From positions 1-28,459 of the forward strand of contig DDPE01000099.1 of the NCBI GenBank assembly GCA_002342035.1: 28,459 nt of DNA. The letters are read 5' to 3'. The translations under genes were made by a program, and so were the position numbers. Of this stretch, positions 8,042-16,140 are shown piece by piece. How positions within the stretch are numbered: the first letter of the stretch is position 1; each line of letters begins with the position of its first letter. The notes below the pieces were generated by a model, which saw only the letters and a program-made list of their open reading frames with translations, made no database searches and had not been told where the DNA came from. Source of the DNA: Asticcacaulis sp. UBA2476 (lineage in GTDB: Bacteria > Pseudomonadota > Alphaproteobacteria > Caulobacterales > Caulobacteraceae).

Positions 8042-8461
8042 ATGTTCACATCCATCAGAACGATTATTGCCGCCAGTCTGCTGAGCGCCCTGCTAACCGT
8101 GCCATCGCTTGCCGAGCCTATAGCGCGGCCTAATGTGAGCGGGTTTGACACAGTTATGGTCGGCGCTACGCGCGTGACTGCGCTCTACAAAGGCTATGTC
8201 AGTGGCGTGCATCGGGATCAGGTTGCCCATGCCTATGCCCGCCTGATATCAGCAAATATGACATCGCCATCGCCTCTGACGCCGCAGATTGCCGCCTTTG
8301 TGGTCGACGACGGCGACAAGGTCACTCTGGTTTGTGTTGACGGCGTTGAACCAACCCCTGCCGTGCGCGGATATCTGATGAGCCATCTGGTAGCCGCAGG
8401 CTATGCCCCCGAAGATATTGATGAAATCCGCGTGGCCGATAAAGACGACGTCGCACTGTAA
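8042..8461 (+). CDS. Small secreted protein of unknown function (139 aa)
   Basis: I do not recognise this protein. The ATG at 8042 is chosen because AAAGG lies 9 bases upstream and the product starts with a classical signal peptide (MFTSIRTIIAASLLSALLTV, cleavage near SLAEP). An in-frame upstream start at 7982 would bury the signal. The mature part of about 115 residues has a helical stretch (HRDQVAHAYARLISANM), then alternating beta and acidic segments (IAAFVVDDGDKVTLVCVDGV, YAPEDIDEIRVADKDDVAL). It is probably periplasmic. Its stop codon directly abuts that of the convergent lactonase gene (TAA then TTA at 8459-8464), with no terminator between them. It has no obvious operon partner. Confidence 0.7.
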   Translation: MFTSIRTIIAASLLSALLTVPSLAEPIARPNVSGFDTVMVGATRVTALYKGYVSGVHRDQVAHAYARLISANMTSPSPLTPQIAAFVVDDGDKVTLVCVDGVEPTPAVRGYLMSHLVAAGYAPEDIDEIRVADKDDVAL

Positions 8462-9556
8462 TTATCTGAGGGGTGTGATCATCACCGGCTTGGGCAGGGC
8501 AAACTTAACGGGCGTTACGGCCAGTGATCCGTCGGTCTTGATGTGGAAGGTGCGGATGTCGTTGCTCCTCTGGTGGGCGACCAGCAGCCGTTTCTCATCC
8601 TCAAGCAACAGGAAAAACCGTGGCCAGTCACCGCCGGTGGAGATGGTCTGAAGCGGTTTGAGCTGCCCATCGGCCTGGATGCGGAACACGCTCAGGCTGT
8701 TATGGCCGCGATTGGTCATGTAGAGGGTGTCGCCCGCCTTATTTATCTGAATGTGGGCGGCAAATGACTTTTCCTTATAATCGGCAGGCAGGGTCGAAAC
8801 GGTCTGTAGCTCAGTCAGGGTGCCGTCCGTTTCGCGGCGCAGAGCGATGACGGTATTGGCATATTCGGTCACCACATAGGCAAACCGTCCGTCCGGTGAA
8901 AAGGCCAGATGGCGTGGGCCTGAACCCATCGGTGTTTTAAAAGCGCTGGTCGCTGCGCCGATGGTCCCGGTCTTGGTATCATAAGGATAGGCGCGCACTT
9001 CGTCGTGGCCCAGATCGACCATGTAGATTTTGTCGCCTTCTGGTGACCATTGCACCCAGTGGGCATGTCCCATCTTTGTGGTGTCAGTCCCCTTAAGAAC
9101 GTCAGGGTCGCTCTGAATAGCGCCACTTGCCGCATCAATCTTAAAGACCGCCACGATATCGCCGTGATAATTGGCGACCGCCAGCCGGCTTTTATCAGGG
9201 CTGAGCGCCAGATAGCAAGGCGAGCCCGCCAGAGATGATACATAACCGAGCGGCGTCAGGGTCATATGATCTTCGGAGAGTTTAAAAGCCCCGACCTGAC
9301 CGGTATCGGCCTCACCCGTCACATAGAGGCGGCCGTTGTCCGCATCGTAAAGCGCAAAGGACGCATTTTCGATGGTTTCAAACGATTTGACGATGGTGAA
9401 CTCATCGCGGCCCGCGTCAAACGTCAACAGCTTCATGCCCTTGAGCGCGCCGTCGCTATAGGCACCGGTCAGAAGCTGTGTTTCGGCCCGCGCGCCGACG
9501 GCTGTAAGGCTAATGACGGCGCAGGCCATAAGGGCGGACATGAAGGGGTTAAACAT
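8462..9556 (-). CDS. Secreted lactonase-fold beta-propeller (6-phosphogluconolactonase-like)
   Basis: This is a seven-bladed-propeller protein of the lactonase family, the fold of E. coli Pgl. It is 364 residues from the ATG whose first base is at 9556, which has AGGA five bases upstream and starts a signal peptide (MFNPFMSALMACAVISLTAV, cleavage near ARA|E). Eight upstream in-frame codons (to 9580) look untranslated. Repeated blade motifs are visible: LALSPDKSRLAVANYHGD, VQWSPEGDKIYMVDLGHDE, RHLAFSPDGRFAYVVTEY and YMTNRGHNSLSVFRIQADG. Because it is exported, it is unlikely to be the cytoplasmic pentose-phosphate enzyme; an extracytoplasmic sugar-lactone hydrolase or a non-enzymatic propeller is more plausible. 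It is divergent from the GntR regulator and shares with it the AT-rich region containing the 9656 box, so it may belong to the same regulon (inference). Confidence 0.85.
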   Translation of the reverse strand: MFNPFMSALMACAVISLTAVGARAETQLLTGAYSDGALKGMKLLTFDAGRDEFTIVKSFETIENASFALYDADNGRLYVTGEADTGQVGAFKLSEDHMTLTPLGYVSSLAGSPCYLALSPDKSRLAVANYHGDIVAVFKIDAASGAIQSDPDVLKGTDTTKMGHAHWVQWSPEGDKIYMVDLGHDEVRAYPYDTKTGTIGAATSAFKTPMGSGPRHLAFSPDGRFAYVVTEYANTVIALRRETDGTLTELQTVSTLPADYKEKSFAAHIQINKAGDTLYMTNRGHNSLSVFRIQADGQLKPLQTISTGGDWPRFFLLLEDEKRLLVAHQRSNDIRTFHIKTDGSLAVTPVKFALPKPVMITPLR

Positions 9557-9912
9557 GGAATTCCTGGGGGTTTGCAGCATCTGTTTTTACATTCGCACTC
9601 AGCCTAATCGGCCCTCATCATTTAGGGAAGGGCGTTAATTTTCAAATGTCCATTTATATAGTACCAATTTGGCCGCCTATGTTACGCGGTGGCAAAAATG
9701 TCCGCAGGACATTATTTTAGCTGAAAATTGAATGTCTCTGAGACAAATGCAACATATTAAAGGGGTTAAGGCGAAATTGTGCCTGAACTGAAATGTGCAA
9801 GGCCGGCCGCAAAAGCGATCCGTTTTGAATTTGACGGATGCATACCAATATAATAGATATTCAATCAGACTGGCGGCACGTAGAGGCCGCCCTGAATGGC
9901 GGAGCGCGCAGA
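9557..9912. promoter_or_regulatory. Divergent intergenic region between lactonase and GntR regulator
   Basis: These 356 bases contain no convincing gene. The stretch 9838-9912 is open in the regulator frame but uses rare codons (ATA ATA, GTA, AGA) and is probably leader. The AT-rich middle (about 9630-9760) must hold both promoters. It carries the ATATAGTACCAATT box (9656-9669) and a second ACCAAT element (ATACCAATATAAT) starting near 9841. Clear -35/-10 pairs could not be assigned. Confidence 0.4.
9656..9669. promoter_or_regulatory. nagR box: Candidate GntR-family operator, copy 1
   Basis: ATATAGTACCAATT here matches ATATAGTTCCAATT at 10678-10691 in 13 of 14 positions. One copy lies before the regulator and lactonase genes and the other before nagP. 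On the opposite strand it contains TTGGTACTATA, reminiscent of HutC/DasR-type TGGTNTA half-sites. Autoregulation plus operon control is inferred. Confidence 0.45.
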
Positions 9913-10650
9913 ATGTCGTTTATCGAGGCGGTTGGACGTCTGCAAAAAGAAGATCCGGCACCCCTTTACCTGCAACTGCAAAAAGTGCTGCGTGAAGCGA
10001 TCAAAAACCGGATTATTCTGGCCGAAGATGCCATCCCGCCTGAGCGTGATCTGGCCGAAGATTTCGAGGTTTCACGCATTACGGTGCGTAAGGCCATCGA
10101 CGGTCTGGTCTCTGAGGGGCTGCTGACCCGCCGCCGCGGAGCGGGCACGTTTGTAGCTACCCGCGTCGAGAAAAGCTTTTCAAAACTGTCGTCTTTTTCC
10201 GAAGACATGATCTCACGCGGGCGTAAGCCCCACAGCGTTTGGGTCTCTAAATCCGCAGGGGCCGTGACGCCGGAAGAAGCCCTGTCTCTGGGCCTGTCAC
10301 CGGGGTCTCTGGTCTATCGTTTCCACCGCATTCGCTATGCCGATGACGCGACCATGGCGCTCGAATATTCCACTATACCTGGCTATTGCCTGCCGTCGAT
10401 CGAGGCGGTTCAAAACTCGCTGTATGAGGCGCTGGAGCGGGCCGGGCATCGGCCGGTTCGGGCCCTCCAACGCTTGCGGGCCATATCCTTTAATGCTGAT
10501 CAGGCCGAAACGCTCGGTATCCGGGCCGGTGATCCGGGGCTGTTCATTGAGCGCAGGGGCTTCCTCAGCGATGGGCGGGCGGCGGAGTTCACTCAGTCCT
10601 ATTATCGCGGCGATGCCTATGACGTCGTGGCTGAGCTAAACGACCTGTAG
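9913..10650 (+). CDS. nagR: GntR/HutC-family regulator, probable GlcNAc repressor
   Basis: This 245-residue regulator has an N-terminal winged helix (APLYLQLQKVLREAIKNRI, PPERDLAEDFEVSRITVRKA, EGLLTRRRGAGTFVA) and a C-terminal UTRA ligand-binding domain from about residue 90 (LVYRFHRIRYADDATMALEY, YEALERAGHRPVRALQRL, FIERRGFLSDGRAAEFTQSY). The HutC subfamily typically senses small molecules such as GlcNAc-6-phosphate or GlcN-6-phosphate. The ATG at 9913 has GGAG 8 bases upstream and gives normal family length. An in-frame ATG at 9838 would add 25 residues through a rare-codon stretch. The gene directly precedes the nag operon in the same direction with a 298-base gap and is divergent from the lactonase. 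Repression of nagP-nagA with relief by an amino-sugar phosphate is the likely role (inference from context). Confidence 0.88.
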   Translation: MSFIEAVGRLQKEDPAPLYLQLQKVLREAIKNRIILAEDAIPPERDLAEDFEVSRITVRKAIDGLVSEGLLTRRRGAGTFVATRVEKSFSKLSSFSEDMISRGRKPHSVWVSKSAGAVTPEEALSLGLSPGSLVYRFHRIRYADDATMALEYSTIPGYCLPSIEAVQNSLYEALERAGHRPVRALQRLRAISFNADQAETLGIRAGDPGLFIERRGFLSDGRAAEFTQSYYRGDAYDVVAELNDL

Positions 10651-10656
10651 ACAGGT
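10643..10656. promoter_or_regulatory. 14-bp dyad across the GntR stop codon
   Basis: ACCTGT-ag-ACAGGT is a perfect dyad overlapping the last codons of the regulator gene, 21 bases before the second ATATAGTNCCAATT box. It has no T-run, so it is not an intrinsic terminator. It may be an extra operator or simply coincidence. Confidence 0.25.
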
Positions 10657-10677
10657 AGGCGGCTGAAAATAGACCCA

Positions 10678-10691
10678 ATATAGTTCCAATT
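10678..10691. promoter_or_regulatory. nagR box: Candidate GntR-family operator, copy 2 (before nagP)
   Basis: ATATAGTTCCAATT is the partner of the 9656 box. It starts the strongly AT-rich 298-base region (10651-10948) between the regulator and nagP. No gene is visible there, so it must hold the nag operon promoter. Confidence 0.45.
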
Positions 10692-10888
10692 GTAAAAGTG
10701 TCTGATTTTTAAATCGTCAGTCCTGTGTTATTATTTTTAAGCGACAATACGCGCGTGTCTAATTTTATATAATTGTTTTTATTAAATAATTTGTAGTTTT
10801 TGAGAAATTTTTCTGATTGGATATTTATTTTCTACCGCGCCATGTCGATATTTTCCTAGACATCGGCCCTGATTTATAATTCTAATAA

Positions 10889-10941
10889 ACAATACCAAAA
10901 TGGCAAATAGGTCATATATAGGCCTCTCGAAAAGGTATTGT
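10889..10941. promoter_or_regulatory. Inverted repeat ACAATACC / GGTATTGT at the nagP start
   Basis: ACAATACC (10889-10896) and GGTATTGT (10934-10941) are perfect 8-base reverse complements 37 bases apart. The right arm overlaps the AAAAGG ribosome binding site and the alternative GTG start at 10940. It could be an operator pair or an mRNA structure masking translation initiation. Confidence 0.35.
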
Positions 10942-10948
10942 GCAGCCC

Positions 10949-12241
10949 ATGGAAACCACATCTGCCTCGGCCCAGCCGCTTAAAGGCGCGTCCCAGTTCA
11001 TGACGATCGGGATTATCGGCGTCATGTTCTTCATCTTCGGGTTTGTGACCTGGCTGAACGGGCCGTTGATCACCTTCGTCAAGCTGGCCTTTACCCTAAG
11101 CGATGTCGAAGCCTTTCTGGTGCCGATGGTTTTCTACATGTCCTATTTCTTTCTGGCCCTGCCATCAGCGTTTATCTTAAAGCGCACCGGCATGAAAAAG
11201 GGCATGGCGCTGGGGCTGCTGGTCATGGCGATAGGGGCGGCAATTTTCGGTCAACTGGCGACCATGCGTATCTTTGAGGGGGCGCTTACCGGCTTGTTCA
11301 TTATCGGGGCCGGTCTTGCGGTGCTGCAAACGGCAGCCAATCCCTATATTTCGATTGTCGGCCCGATTGAAAGTGCCGCGCAACGCATCGCCGTGATGGG
11401 GATTTGTAACAAGTTCGCCGGGATTTTAGCGCCCATTGTCATCGGAGCCTTGGTCCTGCAAGGGGTGGGCGAGTTGGATGCGCAGGTGGCGGCGGCGGCA
11501 ACGCCGGAAGCGAAAGAGGCCTTGCTGAACGCGTTTGCCGCCAAAATTCACTACCCCTATCTGGCCATGGCCGGGCTTCTGGCCTTGCTGGCCCTGTTTG
11601 TGCTCAAATCCCCCCTGCCGGAAATCAAGGGCGAATCCAAGGTGGCAGACTCCGGTGCCAATGGCGGCAAAAGCCTGTTTTCATTCCCTCATCTGTGGCT
11701 TGGTGTGGTCTGTCTGTTCCTCTATGTCGGGGTTGAGGTCATGGCGGGCGACGCCATTGGCACCTATGGTCATGCCTTTGGTTTGCCGATCGAACAGACG
11801 GCCTATTTCACGTCGTTTACGCTGGTTGGCATGTTGGTGGGCTATATTGTGGGTCTGATTGTCATTCCGAAATTTACCTCTCAGGAGCGCTATCTGGCGT
11901 TCTCCGCGATCCTCGGCGTTGTCTTTGTCATCGCCGCCTATCTGACGCGCGATTATGTGTCGGTAGGTTTTGTGGCAGCGCTCGGTTTTGCCAATGCCAT
12001 GATGTGGCCGGCGATCTTCCCGCTGGCGATCCGCGGTCTGGGCCGCCATACCGAAACCGGCTCAGCGATCATGATCATGGGCATCTGCGGCGGCGCTATC
12101 ATACCGCAGGCGTTTGTAGTGCTCAAAGAAACCTATGACTTTCAACTCGTCTTTCTGGCGCTGATGGTCCCGGCCTATCTCTATATCCTGTTCTTTGCTA
12201 TTATGGGCTCCAAAGCAGGCACCCGAAAGGTCGCCGGATAA
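10949..12241 (+). CDS. nagP: GlcNAc permease NagP (MFS sugar transporter)
   Basis: This is an inner-membrane MFS transporter of the FucP/GluP/NagP type, 430 residues from the ATG at 10949. An in-frame GTG at 10940 with AAAAGG four bases upstream is a real alternative. About twelve hydrophobic segments are visible, beginning MTIGIIGVMFFIFGFVTWLN. The FGFVTWLNGPLI opening, the VFYMSYFFLALPSAFILKR helix and QTAANPYISIVGP are characteristic of the fucose/glucose/GlcNAc proton symporter branch. It would import GlcNAc delivered to the periplasm by an outer-membrane receptor. The stop codon overlaps the nagK start by one base (TAATG), so the two are translationally coupled. Substrate is assigned from the four downstream amino-sugar genes, not from the sequence alone. 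Confidence 0.9.
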   Translation: METTSASAQPLKGASQFMTIGIIGVMFFIFGFVTWLNGPLITFVKLAFTLSDVEAFLVPMVFYMSYFFLALPSAFILKRTGMKKGMALGLLVMAIGAAIFGQLATMRIFEGALTGLFIIGAGLAVLQTAANPYISIVGPIESAAQRIAVMGICNKFAGILAPIVIGALVLQGVGELDAQVAAAATPEAKEALLNAFAAKIHYPYLAMAGLLALLALFVLKSPLPEIKGESKVADSGANGGKSLFSFPHLWLGVVCLFLYVGVEVMAGDAIGTYGHAFGLPIEQTAYFTSFTLVGMLVGYIVGLIVIPKFTSQERYLAFSAILGVVFVIAAYLTRDYVSVGFVAALGFANAMMWPAIFPLAIRGLGRHTETGSAIMIMGICGGAIIPQAFVVLKETYDFQLVFLALMVPAYLYILFFAIMGSKAGTRKVAG

Positions 12242-13161
12242 TGAAGCCGACTATGTTTTATATTGGCATTGATGGTGGCGGCACCAAGTGCCGGGCCCGT
12301 CTGCGCGCGGTCGCACCATCAGGCGTGACCGGTGACGGGGCGCTGCTGGGTGAGGGTATTGGTGGGTCGGCCAATATCCGGCTGGGGCTGGATCTGATCT
12401 GGACGCACATTCTTGATGCCATCGACGGGGCTTTGGCGCAGGCTCACCTGACGCGCGCGATTTTCAGCGATACCAGCCTTGGTCTGGGGCTAGCGGGGAT
12501 AACGACGGGGGCGGATTGTGAACGCACCATCGCGGCGGGCCCACGCTTTGCCTTTGCGAATGCCGCCACCGATGCCCATGCGGCCTGTCTTGGGGCGTTT
12601 TCGGGACGTGATGGCGCGATCATGATCACCGGCACCGGCTCGGCAGGCTATGCCTGGGTCGGCGGGCGCGGCCATGCCGTTGGCGGCTGGGGCTTTGAGG
12701 TCAATGACGATGCCTCGGCGGCAGTGCTGGGGCGCGAAGCAATCCGCGCGGCCTTGCATGGCTTTGACGGGCTGGCCCCGCACACCGCCTTTACCCGCGC
12801 GGTCATGGCGCACTTTGGCGGTCATCCGTCGGATGTCGTCAAATGGGTGACGGTTGCGCGCCCCGGTGATTACGGAACGCTGGCCCCGATGATCATGTCA
12901 CATGCGGCCGATGGCGATCTGATTGCGGTCGGCATAGTTGAGCGTGCCGCTCAGGATCTGGGGAAATATCTGGCCCGGCTTAATGAGATCGGCGCGCCGA
13001 AAATCTGTCTGGTCGGGGGTATGGCCGATGTCCTGACGCCGTGGCTGGCGCCCTGGACGCGGTCGGTTTTGGCGGTGCCGGAACATGATGCCATCGAAGG
13101 GGCGATCCTGCTGGCGCAAGGCGCACCAAACGGCATGGATGTTGAGGCGGTGATGTCATGA
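12241..13161 (+). CDS. nagK: N-acetylglucosamine kinase, BadF/BcrA type
   Basis: This is a cytoplasmic ASKHA-fold kinase of 306 residues that would phosphorylate GlcNAc to GlcNAc-6-phosphate. It has the phosphate-1 motif GIDGGGTKCRARL (residues 9-21), the GLGLAGI strand, the TDAHAACLGAF region carrying the likely catalytic Asp, the phosphate-2 motif MITGTGSAGYAW and a C-terminal adenosine motif (ICLVGGMADVL). All key glycines are present, in contrast to the degenerate Glk-like protein at 6606. The start overlaps the nagP stop; a second ATG four codons later is possible. It ends with a 4-base ATGA overlap onto cutC. The family includes NagK of the Shewanella-type GlcNAc pathway and human NAGK. 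Confidence 0.88.
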   Translation: MKPTMFYIGIDGGGTKCRARLRAVAPSGVTGDGALLGEGIGGSANIRLGLDLIWTHILDAIDGALAQAHLTRAIFSDTSLGLGLAGITTGADCERTIAAGPRFAFANAATDAHAACLGAFSGRDGAIMITGTGSAGYAWVGGRGHAVGGWGFEVNDDASAAVLGREAIRAALHGFDGLAPHTAFTRAVMAHFGGHPSDVVKWVTVARPGDYGTLAPMIMSHAADGDLIAVGIVERAAQDLGKYLARLNEIGAPKICLVGGMADVLTPWLAPWTRSVLAVPEHDAIEGAILLAQGAPNGMDVEAVMS

Positions 13162-13898
13162 CGGCGATCCGGCTCGAAATCTGTGTCGATAGTCCTGCCG
13201 GATTCATAGCGGCGGTCGAAGGTGGCGCTGACCGGATAGAGCTGTGTCTGGGCTTAAGCGTGGGCGGATTAACCCCGTCGCCGGGCCTTATGGAACTGGC
13301 GCGCATCAGCCCTGTGCCGGTGCGGGCGATGATCCGGTCGCGCACCGGTGATTTTGTCTGCGACCGCTATGATGTCGATACGATGCGCCGTGACATCGAT
13401 GCGGTACGTCAGGCGGGGCTGGCGGGGATCGTGATCGGTGCCAACCGGCCTGACGGTCATCTGGACGAAGCCACCCTGATGCAACTGCGTCATCATGCCA
13501 AGGGACTGGAGATTGCCCTTCACCGTGCCATCGACCTGACGCCTGATCCGGTGGCGGCGGTCGATGTGGCGGTGGAACTGGGCTTTGACTCGATCCTGAC
13601 CTCCGGCGGTGCGGTTTATGCCGCGGACGGGCTTGAGGTCATCACGGCCATGACGCAGCGTGCCGCAGGGCGCATTGAGGTCATGGCGGGCAGCGGCATA
13701 ACCCCGGATAATGCCGCCGATATCATTGCTATCTCCGGCGTGCGGGCCATTCATGCGTCCGGTGCCGTAACCCTTCCGGCTCAGGACATGAAGGCGGTCG
13801 CCCTTGGGTTCGTGCCGCCTCACATTAAAACTACGGATCTTCAGACCGTCATGCGCCTGCGCCAGATCGTGACCGACAGCGCGCGTCTGGCGGCCTGA
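13158..13898 (+). CDS. cutC: CutC-family TIM-barrel protein within the nag operon
   Basis: This 246-residue protein has the CutC pattern throughout: LEICVDSPAGFIAAVEGGAD, RIELCLGLSVGGLTPSPG, VRAMIRSRTGDFVC, GIVIGANRPDGHLD, ALHRAIDLTPDP, ILTSGGA and IEVMAGSGITPDNA. CutC was named for copper tolerance in E. coli, but that role is disputed and the fold is a TIM barrel with conserved polar residues suited to an enzyme. It overlaps nagK by 4 bases (ATGA) and precedes nagB-II by 26 bases, so it is co-expressed with GlcNAc catabolism. A role in amino-sugar handling, for example as an epimerase, hydrolase or repair enzyme, is inference. The family call is secure. Confidence 0.9.
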   Translation: MTAIRLEICVDSPAGFIAAVEGGADRIELCLGLSVGGLTPSPGLMELARISPVPVRAMIRSRTGDFVCDRYDVDTMRRDIDAVRQAGLAGIVIGANRPDGHLDEATLMQLRHHAKGLEIALHRAIDLTPDPVAAVDVAVELGFDSILTSGGAVYAADGLEVITAMTQRAAGRIEVMAGSGITPDNAADIIAISGVRAIHASGAVTLPAQDMKAVALGFVPPHIKTTDLQTVMRLRQIVTDSARLAA

Positions 13899-13924
13899 GC
13901 CGTACCCAACAAAGGAATTTCATT

Positions 13925-14983
13925 ATGGCCATAAATCAGATGGCGGTTTCGACCATCAATCCGACGACCACGCTTATGCACCGTGAGGCGGGCGAGGGTG
14001 GCGATGCGGTGGCGCGGTTTTTAGAGGCCAACGCGTCAACGCTTACGCGGATCGCGGAGCGGCTGCGGGCCCATCCTCCCAAAGGGGTTACGACCTGTGC
14101 GCGCGGGTCATCCGACCATGCGGCAACCTATGGCAAGTACCTGATCGAGACCCTTATCGGGGTGCCGACCTCGACGGCGGCGCTATCGGTGGCCTCGATC
14201 TACGATGCTCCGGTCATGGCAGCCGACAGCCTGTGCATCGCCATTTCCCAGTCCGGCCGCAGCCCTGACCTTTTGACCTCGGTCAAGGCCCACAAGGACT
14301 CCGGCGCGTTTGTGGTCGCCCTTGTCAATGATTTCACCTCGCCGTTGGCTGAGCTGGCTGATGAGGCTTTGCCGCTGTGCGCGGGGCCTGAGCTGTCGGT
14401 GGCGGCGACCAAGTCCTATATCGTGTCGCTGGCGGGCCTTGCCGCCCTCGTGGCCGAATGGGCCGGGGATGATGGCCTGAAAGCCAGCGTCTACGCCCTG
14501 CCCGATCAGTTGCGCGCGGCGTTTGCCCGTGACTGGTCTCACGCCCTGCCGACGCTTGAAGACGCCACCAACCTGTTTGTCATCGGGCGCGGCTACGGCT
14601 TTGGCATCGCTCAGGAGGCCGCGTTGAAGCTCAAGGAAACCTGCGCCCTGCATGCCGAGGCATTTTCCTCGGCTGAGGTTCGTCACGGCCCGATGGCGAT
14701 TGTGCGCGAAGGCTTCCCTATTCTGGCCTTTGCCACCTCCGATACCGCCGGTGACGGGGTACGTGAGGTGGCGGCCGAGTTCCTGTCGCGGGGGGCGAAG
14801 GTCGAACTGGCCGATGCCGGCGGTGGCGCGACCTCAACCCTGCCTGCGGGCCGGTTTGAACCCGCGCTGGAGCCGATCCTGATGATCCAGAGCTTCTACC
14901 GCTTCGCCAATGCCCTGTCCCTGCGCCGTGGCCTTAATCCCGACGCCCCGCCGCACCTCAACAAAGTGACCCGCACCGTATGA
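13925..14983 (+). CDS. nagB-II: Glucosamine-6-phosphate deaminase, SIS type (NagB-II)
   Basis: This 352-residue protein contains two SIS domains like the isomerase half of GlmS, without the N-terminal glutaminase domain. Motifs are TTCARGSSDHAATYGKYLIE (about residues 57-76), AISQSGRSPDLLTSV, CAGPELSVAATKSYIVSLA and the catalytic-region HAEAFSSAEVRHGPMAI, which holds the Glu and His residues of the isomerase site. The C-terminal HLNKVTRTV is also typical. It would convert GlcN-6-phosphate to fructose-6-phosphate and ammonia. AAAGGAA upstream supports the ATG at 13925. Its end overlaps nagA by 4 bases. This is the known non-orthologous replacement of NagB in Shewanella, Xanthomonas and Caulobacter-type pathways. 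Confidence 0.9.
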   Translation: MAINQMAVSTINPTTTLMHREAGEGGDAVARFLEANASTLTRIAERLRAHPPKGVTTCARGSSDHAATYGKYLIETLIGVPTSTAALSVASIYDAPVMAADSLCIAISQSGRSPDLLTSVKAHKDSGAFVVALVNDFTSPLAELADEALPLCAGPELSVAATKSYIVSLAGLAALVAEWAGDDGLKASVYALPDQLRAAFARDWSHALPTLEDATNLFVIGRGYGFGIAQEAALKLKETCALHAEAFSSAEVRHGPMAIVREGFPILAFATSDTAGDGVREVAAEFLSRGAKVELADAGGGATSTLPAGRFEPALEPILMIQSFYRFANALSLRRGLNPDAPPHLNKVTRTV

Positions 14984-16140
14984 GTCCCAAGACCACCTTC
15001 CGCAACGGATCTGTCCTTACCCCCGAAGGCTTTGTCACTGATCATGTCCTGACCATCGCGGGCGACCGGATCGCAAGCCTTGAGGCCTCTAAATCTGCGT
15101 CAGCCGGTGAGGTCATCGACCTTGACGGCGGCTATTTGCTGCCGGGTTTTATCGATACTCAGGTCAATGGTGGCGGCGGGGTTTTGTTCAATGACGACAC
15201 CTCGTCTGAGGCTATTGCGGCTATTGGCGCTGCCCACAGACAATATGGCACGACCGGCTTTTTGCCGACCCTGATCTCCGATGAGCTTGAGGTCATTGAT
15301 GCGGCCATGCGTGCCACTGAGCAGGCCATTGCTGACGGTGTGCCGGGGGTTCTCGGCATCCATATCGAAGGCCCGTTCATCAATGAGGCCCGCAAGGGCA
15401 CCCACGACCCGGCCAAGTTCCGCACCCTGACCGAACAAAGCCTGAAACTGCTGTCCGGCCTGAAACACGGCAAGACACTGGTGACTTTGGCACCAGAGAC
15501 GGCCACTTCGGACGATATCCGCGCCCTGACACAGGCGGGCGTCATCGTCGCCGCCGGTCATACCGACGCCAGCTATGGCCGGATGGCGCAGGCCTTTGAT
15601 GAGGGCGTCACCGGCATCACTCATCTGTTTAATGCCATGTCACCGTTCACCCATCGCGCCCCCGGCGTGGTCGGGGCGGCGCTGGAGAACCGATCCGTCT
15701 ATTGCGGGCTGATCATTGACGGCCGCCATGTCGATCCGGTGGCCCTTAAAATCGCCGTGCGTTGCCGCCCTCACGACCGCTTCATGATTGTCACCGATGC
15801 CATGCCCACGGTGGGTTCCAAGACCAAGACCTTCATGTTGCAGGACAAGCTGATCCGGGTCGAAAACGGGGTCTGCGTCGGCCCTGACGGTACACTGGCG
15901 GGCTCTGACCTTGATATGGCCACCGCCGTGAAAAACGCCGTGGAAATGGTTGGTTTGACGCTTGAAGAAGCCGCCGTCATGGCCTCAAGCGCCCCGGCGC
16001 GGTTCTTAGGCCTTGATGCCCAGTATGGCACCCTCAAAGTCGGGGCACGCGCCGATCTTATCTGGCTTGATCGTGATCTGAACCTGAAAGGCACATGGAT
16101 CGGTGGCGAAGCGGCGCAAACCCACAGGGTGGCGGCCTAG
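14980..16140 (+). CDS. nagA: N-acetylglucosamine-6-phosphate deacetylase
   Basis: This 386-residue amidohydrolase-fold enzyme removes acetate from GlcNAc-6-phosphate, giving GlcN-6-phosphate for NagB-II. Visible motifs are LPGFIDTQVNGGGGVLFND, the metal-ligand Glu in GIHIEGPFINEARKGTHDP, AAGHTDASYG and GITHLFNAMSPFTHRAPG with metal- or substrate-binding His residues, the catalytic Asp in IVTDAMPTVG, and AGSDLDMATAV. Length is close to E. coli NagA (382). The start overlaps the nagB-II stop by ATGA. It is the last gene of the operon. Its stop overlaps that of the convergent gene by 4 bases (CTAG), leaving no room for an intrinsic terminator. Confidence 0.94.
   Translation: MSPKTTFRNGSVLTPEGFVTDHVLTIAGDRIASLEASKSASAGEVIDLDGGYLLPGFIDTQVNGGGGVLFNDDTSSEAIAAIGAAHRQYGTTGFLPTLISDELEVIDAAMRATEQAIADGVPGVLGIHIEGPFINEARKGTHDPAKFRTLTEQSLKLLSGLKHGKTLVTLAPETATSDDIRALTQAGVIVAAGHTDASYGRMAQAFDEGVTGITHLFNAMSPFTHRAPGVVGAALENRSVYCGLIIDGRHVDPVALKIAVRCRPHDRFMIVTDAMPTVGSKTKTFMLQDKLIRVENGVCVGPDGTLAGSDLDMATAVKNAVEMVGLTLEEAAVMASSAPARFLGLDAQYGTLKVGARADLIWLDRDLNLKGTWIGGEAAQTHRVAA

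Noticed and set aside
8459..8464. Abutting convergent stop codons as a special signal
   Set aside because: Similar tail-to-tail packing occurs at 16137 and 24102; it reflects compact gene arrangement.
9838..9912. N-terminal 25-residue extension of the GntR regulator
   Set aside because: It uses several rare codons, has a poor ribosome binding site and would exceed normal family length; treated as leader.
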